The notes beneath the pieces were generated by a model that worked only from the letters and a program-made list of their open reading frames with translations, was not told the DNA's origin and did no database searches. From NCBI RefSeq assembly GCF_033807575.1, contig NC_084727.1:5642001-5706000 (forward strand): a DNA stretch of 64,000 nucleotides. Reading direction: 5' to 3'. This document shows positions 24,082 to 35,226 of this stretch, piece after piece; position 1 is the first letter of the stretch; every line of letters starts with the position of its first letter. A program made the translations under genes and the position numbers. The DNA is from Cydia pomonella. Its lineage: Eukaryota > Arthropoda > Insecta > Lepidoptera > Tortricidae.

Positions 24082-25502
24082 TTAGAACAAGGCCTGTAAA
24101 AAGGGCAGTTTACCCTTACATTGATAGATGAAAAACAAGGAACATCCCTCGTGATCTTTACAAGTGATATCCACGGGTGTTAACTTTCCTTCGGGCGGTC
24201 CGTCGAGGGAGGGCAAGTCTGTAATGTTGTCGTTTTTGTTGCACACTACTACTTTTTCACCGACCCACTTCATTGGCTTGCAACTACTCTGGAATATATA
24301 CAAAATAACAATAAGTAAAACTTAGTTTAGGGATGAAAATATTACATTACGACATAAGTGCGAAGTAGGAAATTCGCAATATCTATTCGCACGTGTATCG
24401 TACAACGTTTTACAGTACATATGGGATATGGCCCTTAAAATTTTCGACATAGGCTACGTGTTAATGACCGCATTAGTGCGGTAAAGTAGGTAGCACTATA
24501 TCTACTGTAATAGTTATTACGATACAAGTGCAGAAAATAGGAAAAACGTAACGAGTGGTGATAAATTAAAGTAAACACGACCGAAGGGAGTGGTTTAAAT
24601 CGACACTAGCTGCGAATTACCTATTCGCACGTGTATCGTACGACGTTTTACAGAACATATGGCTCTTTTAAGTTTCGAACTTTCGACATATGCACGGAAA
24701 GTGCTCATAGCACCATATGTACTCTATGTATGTATGTATGTAAACACTTTAATGTACATAAGGGACAGGTAAAGATACAATAAAAGGAAAAAATAATAAT
24801 GTTGGCAATGTACAAAGGCGAACTTATCCCTGTAAGGGAACTCTTCCAGTCAACCTTTGAGCAGTTGAGAGTCAAAAGTAAAACATAAAGACAAACAAAC
24901 ACCATGTACAATAACCGGCCAAGAGCATGTCGGGCCACGCTCAGTGTAGGGTTCCGTAGTTACTCTTCCGTCACAATAAGCTAAACTGGAGCTTAAAGTA
25001 TAGTAAATTGTTAACCAAGGGATGAAACGGTACCTTTCACCCGAGTTAAACAAATAGGCAAATTTGCATAATCAGTACCTAATTAAAGTAAGTCTTTTTA
25101 CTATGAAGGGAAAACTTTTTGCGATAACTCAAAAACAGCTAAACTGATCATGTCCGCTATAGTTTTCATTTAATGTCTTTCTTAAGCTCTACTTCCAAGA
25201 TTTTTTTCATATTTTTTGGACCTATGGTTCAAAAGTTAGAGGGGGGGGGGACACATTTTTTTTTCTTTCGGAGCGATTATCTCCGAATATATTCACTTTA
25301 TCAAAAAATTAGTTATTGTTTTGAAATTATTAGTTTTGAAAGACCTTTCCAACGATACCCCACACTCTAGGGTTGAAGCGAAAAAAAAATTTCACCCCCC
25401 AAATTTTTAGATTTTATTATACGACTTTGTCGGCTTTATTGATTTATATATCCATGCCAAATTTCAGCTTTCTAGCACTAACGACCACGGAGCAAAGCCT
25501 CG

Positions 25503-25533
<31 letters not shown>

Positions 25534-28500
25534 GGACATGGCGAAACTATAAGGGTTCCGTTTTATGCCATTTGGCTACGGAACCCTAAAAACTGTAAAG
25601 ATAAGATAAAGATAGTTTATTATTCAAGTAGGCATATTACAATGTGCTCATGAACGTCAAATAAACTTACACCGGCTCTAACCCTACACCTCTGACCCGA
25701 GAAGATTAAAATCCCCTTTCAATTGGAGGAGGGTATCCCAATATGGACCGGCCATTAACTCTGCGGGACACATCTTTTCAAAACAATTACATCTTAAAAT
25801 TAACATGCATTAAATAAGAAAAAATACAATTTAGATTACCGTAGAAATCATGCAAATACTTTTCTTTGTAGAAATTTGATTAAAAAATATATATGTACAT
25901 CAAATCATACAAAAGTATATCTACAGTAGGTACATATGGTGCTAGTTTACAGCACTAGTGCGATAATTAGCACATTACTGAACTAATTTATCCTCACTCG
26001 TTGCGAATTTTCTAGTTTTGCACTTGTATCGTAATGTACAATTTTTTTTACTACGTCGGTGGCAAACAAGCATACGGCCCGCCTGATGGTAAGGTAAGCA
26101 GTCTCCGTAGCCTATGTACGCCTGCAACTCCAGAGAAGTTACATGTGCGTTGCCGACCCTAACACTCCGCACCCTCGTTGATCTCTGGCAACCTTACTCA
26201 CCGGCAGGAACACAACACTATGAGTAGGGTCTAGTGTTATTTGGCTGCGGTTTTCTGTAAATCGCGTTTTCACTTAGTGTTCTGAGCAAACATAATTTTG
26301 CTTAGAGCAAATATTTGCTCTTATTTACTATTGGAGCAACTGTTTCCATTCACCGAACGAACAATAAACGATTGCTCGCTCAGAACTGTTCAGAGTACCA
26401 AGTAAAAACGAGGCTTTTTAGGTGGAGGTACTTCCCCAGTAGCGCTCTGCTCTAGATCTGGAATGACATCCGCTGTGCTGTGCCCTACCACACAAAGCGA
26501 GATGACATTCACGATGCCCATACTTGTCTTTTAGACGTAGTTTAAGGACGTACCCGGGTCCAAAACTATTATAATTATTTATATCTTTTTTATATTTATT
26601 TTACTTAATTATCAAACCGACAAAGTGGTAAAATAAAAACTAGTTTATATGTAACATTTATATCTAAGGTACCTCCCGTACAAGTAAAGCGGGGAAGTTT
26701 TTTTTCGTGTCAACCCTAAAGTGTGTGTGTTAGAAATGTTAGAATGGTCTTTCGAATCAGGGTCTTCAATAGTAGATTGTTAACCAAGGGATGAAAGGCA
26801 TCCATATCGGTCAAGGTAGTTTGGCGCTCGAACTCGAACGCAGTGAGTCCAATAGTCCGAGACTGAAATAGTGCCTTTCACCCGAGTTAAACACTCGTTT
26901 TCATTTTGAATACGAAGACAGTAAAATACATGTGTATTTAAAATAACACGGCTAAGTTTAAACTTCAGTAGTATTCCTTGAGGGTACTTTCAATTAACAA
27001 GTTAGGTATTAATTATATCGTTATTTATGGAATGTGGGATCGAGTTAATAATCAGAGGATGGAAACTGTACAATAGACTCAATCAAAACCAACATTTTAA
27101 ATGATTATCGTAAAAAAAAAGTACTTAGAAAGTACAGTGCTCTAGAGCAGAAACGTATCATTTTCTGCACAGTTTTTAGAACAACAACGACCCACTTTCA
27201 GAGCCTGAAACAAAAATCATTTTAGGATGAAGTACTTATCTTAATATTTCGGAAAAACTTTTTCCACCAACGATTTTGTTTAAGAGATAGAGATTAATAT
27301 TTGTAAAAATTATAATCTTACCTTATAAAAGTTTTCTCTTGTCTTCCCGTATGGAACTTCACTGGAATATTCAATTATGTGGTTGCCTTCAGAACCTGTA
27401 GGTAAATAAATAGAGTCAGACCAAGATAAGTCGGCAGCGATTATGATAGCCCAGCTTGTGCAAGTAAACGTCATAAAACGGTTACATTTCCAAACCCTTA
27501 TCATGTACTTGGCGCAAAACCTTTTAATTTCGGTTTTGCTCGAAAACCGTTCTTTTTAAACCGGTTTTTATGAGAACAGTTCTTTTCAAATTAACCGGTT
27601 TCTTCCTATATCAGTGTATAGACACTGATATAGGACGTAAACATAGGTTTACGTGGCACACCACCATGCCGGCCGGCCGTTTCATCACTTGTCGATTCGC
27701 GTTCTTATAAAAGTTCGGAGGAAAACCCGAAAGAAACCGGGCTATAACCGCGAAAATCGAAGTTCGTCAATTGCGGACATTTTTCTCTGTCACTCTAATC
27801 ACGTCTTAGTGAGAGTAAAAGAGTAAGATCCCCGCAATTTGCGAATTTCGATTTCCGCGGTAGGCCCCCCGGTTCCGAGTCTTGCGTCATAATTGGTGTC
27901 AGCGGCCGGCAAAACGTCTCGTTTTGTCGCTGGCCAACACACACAAGGAGACAGTCTCTCCTTAGACTTAAAAGTTCAATATCGCTTGCATGGATTGCAT
28001 GTCGACGATTCGTACAGCGCGCCTTTGAACCGAGTCGAATGGTCCAAGCTGGACTACCACGAAAATCTAAATTTCGTTACCTGCCTCTCCATCATTCTTC
28101 ATCGCATATTTGAGAGAATGCCTGCTAGAACGTGAAACAAATTCAATCGATCGATCTAATGTCGCAATGTAACGCAAATGGAGAGGCTTTGGAAAGGCCT
28201 TATGGGATCAAACGCTTCACACATCTTGCTTAATTCCATTGTAAGGATACGTAAAAGTTTACCAATCACATATTAAGTACCCAAATTGATCAAGCTTTTC
28301 TCGCTGAGTTTATTTCTCTCACCACAGGCAACGAATACTCATCGAGACAATTCTTAAGACCTCATAAATTACGAGTAACACACGGCCCAAGATAATGTTT
28401 TAAATCGACACGAGATGCGACTTACCTATTCGCATATGTATCGTACAACGTTTTATAGTACATATGGCCCTTTAAATGTTCGACACAGTAACGTAATATG

Positions 28501-28662
28501 CTGATTTTCGCACTAGTGCTATAAAGTAGCACCATATGTACTGTAAATATACTAACCAATCTCTTTGCTGACGCAATTTTTATAACCAATTCCGCCGACG
28601 TCGGTGATGGCATCAGTCACTGAGACCAGCGCGATGAGCGCGAGCGAGCGAACGAACGGCAT
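24082..28662 (-). CDS. Small secreted six-cysteine protein, family unknown
   Basis: Three coding exons on the minus strand, 28557-28662, 27322-27395 and 24082-24288, have good donors and acceptors and close in phase to give 128 residues. Residues 1-18 (MPFVRSLALIALVSVTDA) form a typical signal peptide. The mature part has six cysteines (30, 63, 76, 103, 109, 117), which fits three disulphides, and one N-glycosylation site (Asn81, NIT). No membrane segment is present. Blocks include GYKNCVSKEIG, SSEVPYGKTRENFYK, SCKPMKWVGEKVVVC and ITCKDHEGCSLFFIYQCKG. I do not recognise the family. A small extracellular binding protein, such as a venom, saliva or haemolymph factor, or a remote ML/NPC2-like fold, is possible but unproven. 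The introns (1.2 and 3.0 kb) are full of repeats. A TATA box and initiator precede the start. Confidence 0.75.
24350..24700. repeat. Dispersed repeat (CGCACGTGTATCGTACAACG family)
   Basis: Blocks such as TTCGCACGTGTATCGTACAA, CGTTTTACAGTACATATGG and ATTACGATACAAGTGC occur here twice. They recur at 25920-26035, 28395-28550 and 47696-47932. The copy at 47696-47932 is the most complete. It is non-coding. Confidence 0.75.
24940..25590 (+). repeat. Dispersed repeat bounded by GGGTTCCGTAG
   Basis: It starts at AGGGTTCCGTAGTTACTC and ends at the complement GGCTACGGAACCCTAAAA. Inside are CGATACCCCACACTCTAGGG, a (GACA)n run near 25501-25534 and a G run near 25242. Relatives are at 50655-51505, 55665-56216 and 60120-60482. 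It fills the long intron of the secreted-protein gene. Confidence 0.75.
26040..26200 (+). repeat. Dispersed repeat (GGCAAACAAGCATACGGCCC family)
   Basis: It shares GGTGGCAAACAAGCATACGG, GCAGTCTCCGTAGCC and CGCCTGCAACTCCAGAG with 2100-2220. It is a common lepidopteran interspersed repeat and is non-coding. Confidence 0.75.
27739..27867. mobile_element. Palindromic MITE (GGGCCTACCGCGAAAA family), copy 1
   Basis: Ends with CGCGAAAATCGAAGTTCGTC and the mirrored TTTCGATTTCCGCGGTAGGC flank a palindromic core with CTCTGTCACTCTAATCACGT. Copies 2 and 3 are at 32002-32129 and 63878-64000. Confidence 0.85.
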
Positions 28663-28671
28663 GGTAACGAG

Positions 28672-28710
28672 ACTGAATATTACCGACAGACTTCTGTCAT
28701 GGGTTTTATA
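28672..28710 (-). promoter_or_regulatory. TATA box and initiator of secreted-protein gene
   Basis: TATAAAA on the minus strand (28704-28710) lies about 34 bases before a TCAGT arthropod initiator (28672-28676). The 5' UTR would be only about 13 nt. The arrangement matches a strong insect core promoter. Confidence 0.7.
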
Positions 28711-29270
28711 ACACAAAATACCGACCTTAGCCAATCGCTTAATTCAATTTGTTCGATGATATTGCAATTAAGCAATTAACCGAGTCAAATTAATAATATG
28801 TTGAAGAGGCCATAAACAAATTCCTATAGCGCCAATTACATTAACCCTTCCCGATTTCGGGCCTGATAATCGTTTTCCATTTCACGGAATATCAGCACAT
28901 CTTTAACAATAAGTATTTGACATTTAAAAAATACTTTGTCTCTAATTGTCAAAAATGTTCAATGTTTGATATTTTTGCATAAGAACCATTGGTTTGCATT
29001 TCGAATATTTTAAACGATGTACTGATATTTGGTGAAACGGAAATAGTTATTTGTGTCCCAAGGGAGGAAAAGTAGGAAATTGCGTGCCGCGTGTAAAATT
29101 GTTACCCGAGCCGACGGCGAGGGTGGCAAACACGCGGCATGGAATGTCCTACGTTTCCTCCCGTGGTGCGCGTACCTACTATTTTTTTATTAGAAAAATA
29201 TTATTTCTCGGGCCCGAAATCAGGTCTGATAAAAAGTGGATGTAATTGGCACTTGGTTACTTCACGTCAC

Positions 29271-29427
29271 CAGGGTGCCTAGCCAAGATGCCAATCTTTT
29301 ACGCTTCGTGGCGAACGAAACGTTAATGTCTCTGTCGCACTAATATGGAAGAGTGATAGAGAGATATTATCGTATTGTTCGCTACGGCGCAAACGATTGG
29401 CCAATTTGGCTAGGCATAGGCACCCTG
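29271..29427. mobile_element. Palindromic MITE (CAGGGTGCCTAGCC family)
   Basis: The left end CAGGGTGCCTAGCCAAGATG pairs with the complement of the right end, which reads GGCTAGGCATAGGCACCCTG. The interior has CTCTGTCGCACTAATATGGA. It is the same family as the insertion in the Hsc70-5 exon-copy array. Confidence 0.85.
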
Positions 29428-29843
29428 AAAACAATGAGCTTGATAAAGTTTAAATTTCTGCCACTACCACTTGAGAAATTGTTGAGCGAACAAAATCGCA
29501 ATGGAATCATAATCAACATCATGCGATAAGATTAGATAAGGTGCATTGGGGTTATTTCGAAAACGGCAAATATCTTCTGAACAGTGAACTAGAAGCACTT
29601 TCTACTGTAGCAACAGTAAGCAACATGCCTCGGTAAGCGTTGCAGGGTTGCAGGTTTCATAGATAGTTGCCATTTTCAAAATTATCCTAGTTTCGTAATT
29701 ACCTCAACGAACTGTATACCTGACGCGGCGAATGATGATCTCTATGATAATATGACGAAAACCTATGTCTTAAATTAAGCATATCCAAGCCCAAAAGCGA
29801 TTTGGGTTAAAAAATAGGTTTTTATCATATTTTCGTGAGAGTC

Positions 29844-29993
29844 AGAATGGCGGGTGTACCTAAATAAAATTAAATGAAAACCATACCATATTTTGTACCT
29901 AATTTGTACTATTTAGTACCTCCTTTAAAAAAATTTGTACCTCACGGTACTTAAAGTTATCACCAAAAAACAGGTCACCCGCCATCCTGACAG
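29844..29993. mobile_element. MITE with GTCAGAATGGCGGGTG ends
   Basis: GTCAGAATGGCGGGTGTACC on the left is mirrored by GGTCACCCGCCATCCTGAC on the right. A second left end (GTCAGAATGGCGGGTGTACT) starts at once after it at 29994, with no matching right end seen by 30300. Confidence 0.75.
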
Positions 29994-30302
29994 TCAGAAT
30001 GGCGGGTGTACTTTATTACGCTATGTTCCCGTGGTTATTGATAAAGTCTATAAAAGCCAAATTTTTGTACCTGTTTTGTACCTTCATATTCAATTATAAT
30101 ATGAGTCATTTTATTTGTGCTTTCCAAGTTTTACTCATTTTATATTTTGCTTGCTATTACAATTTTGCAGGCGTTATAATTTTTCAAATTATCGATTTCA
30201 TTTTGAAGAAAAAACGCTAAGGTACAATTATTTTTATTACGCCAGGATTTAGTACCTTTAATGTTTAATCTGTTAAGTTCAAATAACTCAGTAAATCATG
30301 AG

Positions 30303-30500
30303 CCTCCCACTCCCGCCTGGGGTCCGCTTGGCAACTAATCCCAAGAACTGGCGTAGGCACTATTTTCTACGAAAGCGTCTGCCGTCTGACCTTCCAACCA
30401 AGAGGGGAAACTAGGCCTTATTAGGATTACCTACTCCCGTTTTATCACGAAGTTTTCTTTCGCCGAAACGCAACTGTCAAATATGTATGTATTTCGTACC
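30303..30500 (-). mobile_element. Truncated SINE (family A)
   Basis: It matches the body of the SINE at 3310-3629 (GGTCCGCTTGGCAACTAATC, CTACGAAAGCGTCTGCCGTC) but lacks the tRNA-like head. Confidence 0.75.
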
Positions 30501-30882
30501 TAGTTTGATGCAATGGGATGGGATAGATTTATGTACTTCATTTTTTAAAAACAAAACTTAGGTTTAAAAATTGGTTTTATGTACTATGAGTTTTATAAGT
30601 GATCACTTAGACATGTACCGCTCTGTTGTTCACACTTCCACTAGTAAGGAATGCGACCTAGCACCAAGATTGGCGATTCGAGATCTCGCACGAAGATAAT
30701 AGAACTGCTTGAATTCTTTCCATCTCGATCGAAATCTCGAAAATATTAATCGAGGTCTTGACTGAGATCCCAAAAAACGAGATATCCTGTCAACGCGATT
30801 GAATCTCGAAAATTCGTGCGAGATCGAGATTGCATTCCCTACCCACTAGTATTTTTTCTGGGTCCTATATTCACTTGTAGTC

Positions 30883-31931
30883 GGGCCTATTGCGTAACAA
30901 AGTACCTACAAGCTAATATTATTAGCGGTTTTGGTTGTAACTTGTACTTTTATGTTGCATAATAAAGTACAAGATACAAGTATCTAAATTACAAGCTAAT
31001 AATATTAGTAACTCGACTTGTAATTTATAATTTGTTGTTGCATAATAATGTAGTAGTAATAAACTACAAGTTGCAAAATATTAGTACTAATAACTCATAT
31101 AATTAGTGAATTTTACTAGTTTTTGTTGCAAAATGAAAGCAAAAACACAAATTATTAGAACAAACTCGTAATTATTTCTACGTACGTCAGGGGCACCATA
31201 TTTTTAAAATATTAGTATTCCATTGATGAACCGTTAAACCGTTATATCAAAAATGAACCATTTATTAAATTCATCTGATGACGAAGATGCTGAATTTATT
31301 CTACAAATAAGGCGACAGCGGAAAATGTACAGTAAGCGATTAAATTTCACCTTTGAAAACAGTGCATATTTCTATGAAATGTTCCGCATGACATCAGTCA
31401 AAGCTGAACGAATTCTTCAAATAATTGCACAAGATATTCGACAAAAAACCTTCATGTTTGTTCAACTTTTCCCGTCATTTTTTTATAATATTGAAATACG
31501 TTTGTACTGAAAAACTTCAATTATATTTTGTTAAATAGCTGTCGCCGAAAATATGTCAATATTCAGTATTCAAATTGCCGCCTAAATGTTACTTTTTAGA
31601 AAAAAAACATGACCTAGGCAAAGGTTTTACTCATTCAGCCAACAAATTTACTGATAATTTGTATAATTTGCTGATAATATTAGCACCAATGTTACAAGTT
31701 CCAATAAATATATTATGCAACAGAATATATTAGTACTAGTAATTTGAGATTTTATAACTTGTAGTTTAGAAATATTATTAGCAATTTATGCGACAGGAAT
31801 ATTCTTGTATTATTAGTAAAATCAAAAATGGTTATGCAACATAAATAAGTACGATTTGTAAATCATTGTCTTGTAAGTCTTGTAACTAGTATTATTTCCT
31901 AGTATTATTAGTAAACTTATGCAATAGGCCC
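30883..31931 (+). mobile_element. PIF/Harbinger-like DNA transposon relic
   Basis: Inverted ends GGGCCTATTGCGTAA and TTATGCAATAGGCCC bound about 1.05 kb. The subterminal parts repeat motifs such as CTAATATTATTAG. Inside, 31253-31510 encodes 85 residues (start MNHLLNSSDDEDAEFILQIR, then NSAYFYEMFRMTSVKAERIL). This resembles the N-terminal leader of HARBI1-type nucleases, where an F-R-M-T block precedes the catalytic domain. The catalytic DDE region is absent. I see no clear target duplication. Confidence 0.6.
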
Positions 31932-32001
31932 CAGGTCTCTATAAAAATAGCTTTTCTAATGAGAATTTATGGATCTCCATATGTCGTATTAACAGAGGTG
32001 A

Positions 32002-32129
32002 GGGCCTACCACAATAATCGTAATTCGTCAATTGCGGGCATTTTTCTCTGTCACTCTAATCACGTCTTAGTGAGAGTAAAAGAGAAAAATCCTCGCAATT
32101 TACGAATTTCGGTTTTCGCGGTAGGCCCT
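32002..32129. mobile_element. Palindromic MITE (GGGCCTACCGCGAAAA family), copy 2
   Basis: The core TTTTTCTCTGTCACTCTAAT and the end TTTTCGCGGTAGGCCC match copies at 27739-27867 and 63878-64000. Confidence 0.85.
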
Positions 32130-32487
32130 CTGATAACCATGTTGGAGCTCTAGGCAATACAATTTTCGGGCTCCCATTTTCCCATGCCCAAAGGTTTTCA
32201 ATTTTAACTTTATTCCATATATTATTTCTATTAGTTTCTAGCTGCTGCGGGACCTTAGGACGTACGTCGCATCGCAACTCTGTTCAAGGCTGCGTTTCCA
32301 CCAGAGATGTACGAGGATGCGTTTGTTAAGTACTAATAGAATAACTCTGTGGAATAACTACACGCTGAGCGAGGAAAACAATTGAATGATTAATCGGCAC
32401 GTCGGCACTTTCGATTGTAAACTATTGATAATAACAATCAGTAACTTGTTGCCATTGTTATTTGAATAGTGTCTATGTTTTTAGTTT

Positions 32488-32943
32488 TAGAGATGTCCCG
32501 AATAGTGGTTTTGGCCGAAGACCGAATATTCGGCATAACGGCATAACATTTGTACATTTTGAGGCACATTTATTATGAAAACTCTTCGCTAACAAAGCAC
32601 AATGTTTGCTAAGAGTAAATTTTTGTTGCTCAGAACCATTCAGAACTAGTGAATGTAGTCAGAGTCAACAAAATTGAACCTATGATAAAAATAAAATACT
32701 AGTAAGTAACCAAAAAATGTTCATAATACAGTCTTCGTATTTAACAACTTTCAAAGAAACATTTTCAACATATTTATTGTGTTGCGGTTATTTTTATTGT
32801 GTAACTTATCCTTTTAGTTAAGTAGGTTTAAGAGATATTCGGTATTCGGCCGAATAGTAGTCAACATTCGGCCAAATACCGAATATTCGACAAAGTGACC
32901 GAATAGACCGAATACCTAGCTGCCGAACATTCGTGGCATCTCT
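32488..32943. mobile_element. Element with TAGAGATG/CATCTCTA ends and ATTCGG repeats
   Basis: The terminal TAGAGATGTCCCGAATA is mirrored by GAACATTCGTGGCATCTCTA. Both subterminal parts are rich in CCGAATATTCGG-like motifs. It is likely a non-autonomous DNA transposon, possibly hAT. It is non-coding. Confidence 0.55.
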
Positions 32944-33012
32944 AGTTACTACGCTCTAGTTACTTCGACTATCGAGTGCACTGTTCTCAGTACATTGTGT
33001 GTACCAACTTAT

Positions 33013-33018
33013 GTTTAT
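33013..33018 (-). terminator. Poly(A) signal of zinc-finger gene
   Basis: Minus-strand AATAAA, 36 nt after the TGA stop at 33054. It supports 33054 as the real end of the reading frame. Confidence 0.65.
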
Positions 33019-33053
33019 TCAGGTCTCATTTCTCTGTAAATATCTTTTGTAAA

Positions 33054-34530
33054 TCAATAGTTTATCTCACAAACAAATTCATTATGACATAAGTATTGAC
33101 ATTTGTATGGTGGCTTGCCATGTGATTCAGGTAGAGCTTGTACAATAGCAAGTTCTTCTTGAAATTTAGGTTCCGCATGATTATCTAACATATGCTTAAC
33201 AAGACATATTTCTAGGACAAAAATTTCATGACATTCGTGACATGTATATGGCTTATTAGGTTGGCAATCGTTGCCTTCTGTGGATAGTGCTTTATTGCGT
33301 TCAAAATCAAGCTTTCCTAAAAAAAAATTGTCAGGCTTCAATATACCTGGTTTCTTGTCGACAATTTCCCTTACCCTTTTGGAAGTTTTAAAGTGAATAA
33401 TTAGATGTTCAGTTAACCCATTTACAGATGGACAAATTTGGCAACAAAACTTGCAAATATACATTATATTCCTGCTGGGAACTTCATATTTAGCATGAAT
33501 TGCAAACATATGCCTTCTTAAGCTATCTTCGAGGTTAAATGTTTTCCGACATGCATGACACTTGTAAAATGCCTCGCCACAATTGTATTCAGGCACTGTG
33601 GAGCTTCCTGTTGCAACGTATGTGTGCTCTAAAAACAAATAAACTTTTTAAGGTCAAGGAAATATAAACCACAAACTATATACTTTTTTGGGTTCCAGGC
33701 CACTGGAAAGCCCCGAATGGCGCATTGAGAAACGGGTCGAGATCTTGTTTGAGTGTGCATGCGGCGACGCATAGATACTATGGCGCACACATACAAGCTG
33801 CGCGCGGTGCATTTGTATGAAGATAACTTACTTCCCTTTCTTTGTACTATAACAACACTGGTCCTTTGGGATTTTAACCTCTATTGGTTTTAAAGTAAAT
33901 TTATTGTTATTACTAAATTAATTAGAACTTACAACTTACTGCAAAATTTAATTGAATAAATACTATGGTTAGTTAGAAATATTTATTTACAAAAAAAATT
34001 GGTACAGTCAGACCAAGCTATATGTATAAGTTGGCAACGATTTTGATATTTTTGATAGCCCAGTCTGTGCAAGTGATAAGTAAACGTCACAATTTCATAG
34101 AAGTGTAATGTTTAAAATAACACTTGCACTGTCTAGGCTGTCAAAAATCGCTGCCAACTTGGTCTGACTTTTTTTTAAGCTGTTACAGCAATAATTTCGA
34201 AGTAATTTTTTATACACCTACTACTGCAAGTTGTGGAACCAACCAACCTGGATAAGGTAAGGCTACTTTAGGCTGCCCTATCACCTCAGGGCCCAGCACA
34301 ATCTCCTCCTTAACAATGTGGTCTACGTACAGGCCGGCCTGCGCAACACTCTCTTCAAACTTGCTCTCCTCTGTCGTCCAATTAGGCTCAAGCTTTATCT
34401 CATCTAAATGGCTGGTCTGTGGGTCCGGTTTCTCTGTTTCATGGTCCTTGTACATGGCCTGGGCACCCTCGAGCTCTCCTTTACCGGGTTCCACCTTAAT
34501 TCGCACAAAATCATTGCCTTCCAGCGACAT
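33054..34530 (-). CDS. C2H2 zinc-finger protein
   Basis: Two exons on the minus strand: 34248-34530 (ATG) and 33054-33628 (TGA), joined in phase 1 to give 285 residues. A second in-phase donor at 34218 would add ten. Exon 1 encodes an acidic region with three SUMO-consensus motifs (IKVE, IKLE, VKEE). Exon 2 has three C2H2 fingers: YKCHACRKTFNLEDSLRRHM, YICKFCCQICPSVNGLTEHL and YTCHECHEIFVLEICLVKHM. A fourth begins as YKCQYLCHNEFVCEINY and stops before its histidines. Fingers are separated by long linkers, not by the TGEKP type. It is probably a nuclear DNA-binding protein with unknown targets. A GTGAGA donor at 33070 could splice out the stop, but a poly(A) signal follows directly. The intron holds a MITE. 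Confidence 0.8.
34006..34168. mobile_element. Palindromic MITE (GTCAGACCAAG family)
   Basis: The left end AGTCAGACCAAGC is mirrored at the right by CAACTTGGTCTGACT. Internal arms contain TTTTTGATAGCCCAGTCTGT and CTGTCTAGGCTGTCAAAAAT. Relatives are at 52119-52267 and fragments at 24030-24075 and 27413-27480. Confidence 0.8.
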
Positions 34531-35109
34531 TGGTAGTAACTAAACACCGAATAACGTAATTTCCGCATATATTATGAACACTGTTGTTGTATTATATGTT
34601 GGGATATTAAATAAATAAATACGTATACTTGCTTTCGGAAAACAATTCAGAACATTTTTAAAATACCCACCTCTGCTTACTTTTTCTTTGACATTGACAG
34701 CTATACAGATTATACAACATTTGTAATAAAGAAAGCTGTTTATTGTCATGCAATTTCCCAAATAACATAATGTTTGCCATTCCTACAACTCGTCGTGTAA
34801 ACCAGGCATAAAAGCTGGTTGCTTTGAATTAAAAATACCAATAATGCATTATGGTTTGATTGATATTACCCATATAAGAGGGTAACATATTATCGTGTAA
34901 ATATTGAATAATATATTACCACTATTGAGTACATCAATAAATAAAGCGTCTAATGTATGAAATATTCTGAATATATACTATTTCTGTACACATTGAAGGT
35001 ATAGTTTGAAAGGTTTTGATTTGAACATGTAAAGTTGGTAAAATATTTTTTTTACACCTGCCTTGCTAATGACCATAGACAAGCGTCAAACTCATCATAT
35101 GATCACTTT

Positions 35110-35119
35110 TCACATGACC
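35110..35119 (+). promoter_or_regulatory. Candidate M-box (Mitf/TFEB-type site) before AC45
   Basis: TCACATGACC lies 108 bases upstream of the AC45 start codon. It fits the TCACATGA M-box bound by Mitf/TFE factors, which in Drosophila activate V-ATPase genes. It is a single short motif. The region 34531-35226 is the shared upstream space of the divergent zinc-finger and AC45 genes. Confidence 0.4.
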
Positions 35120-35226
35120 GATGGTCTATCGTCATCGCCCATTTTCTGTCGTTTTATGACAATTCTGGACTAAAAACTTGCTTTTAGTCCGCAAACGTCC
35201 ACTAGCTTTAGTAATAAGCCTTCAAA

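Noticed and set aside
31253..31510. Host gene starting MNHLLNSSDDEDAEF
   Set aside because: It sits between inverted ends and resembles a HARBI1 leader, so it is assigned to a transposon relic.
33054..33070. Splicing out of the zinc-finger stop codon through the GTGAGA donor
   Set aside because: No downstream zinc-finger exon is visible on the minus strand and a poly(A) signal follows at 33013-33018. It is kept only as a question in the findings.
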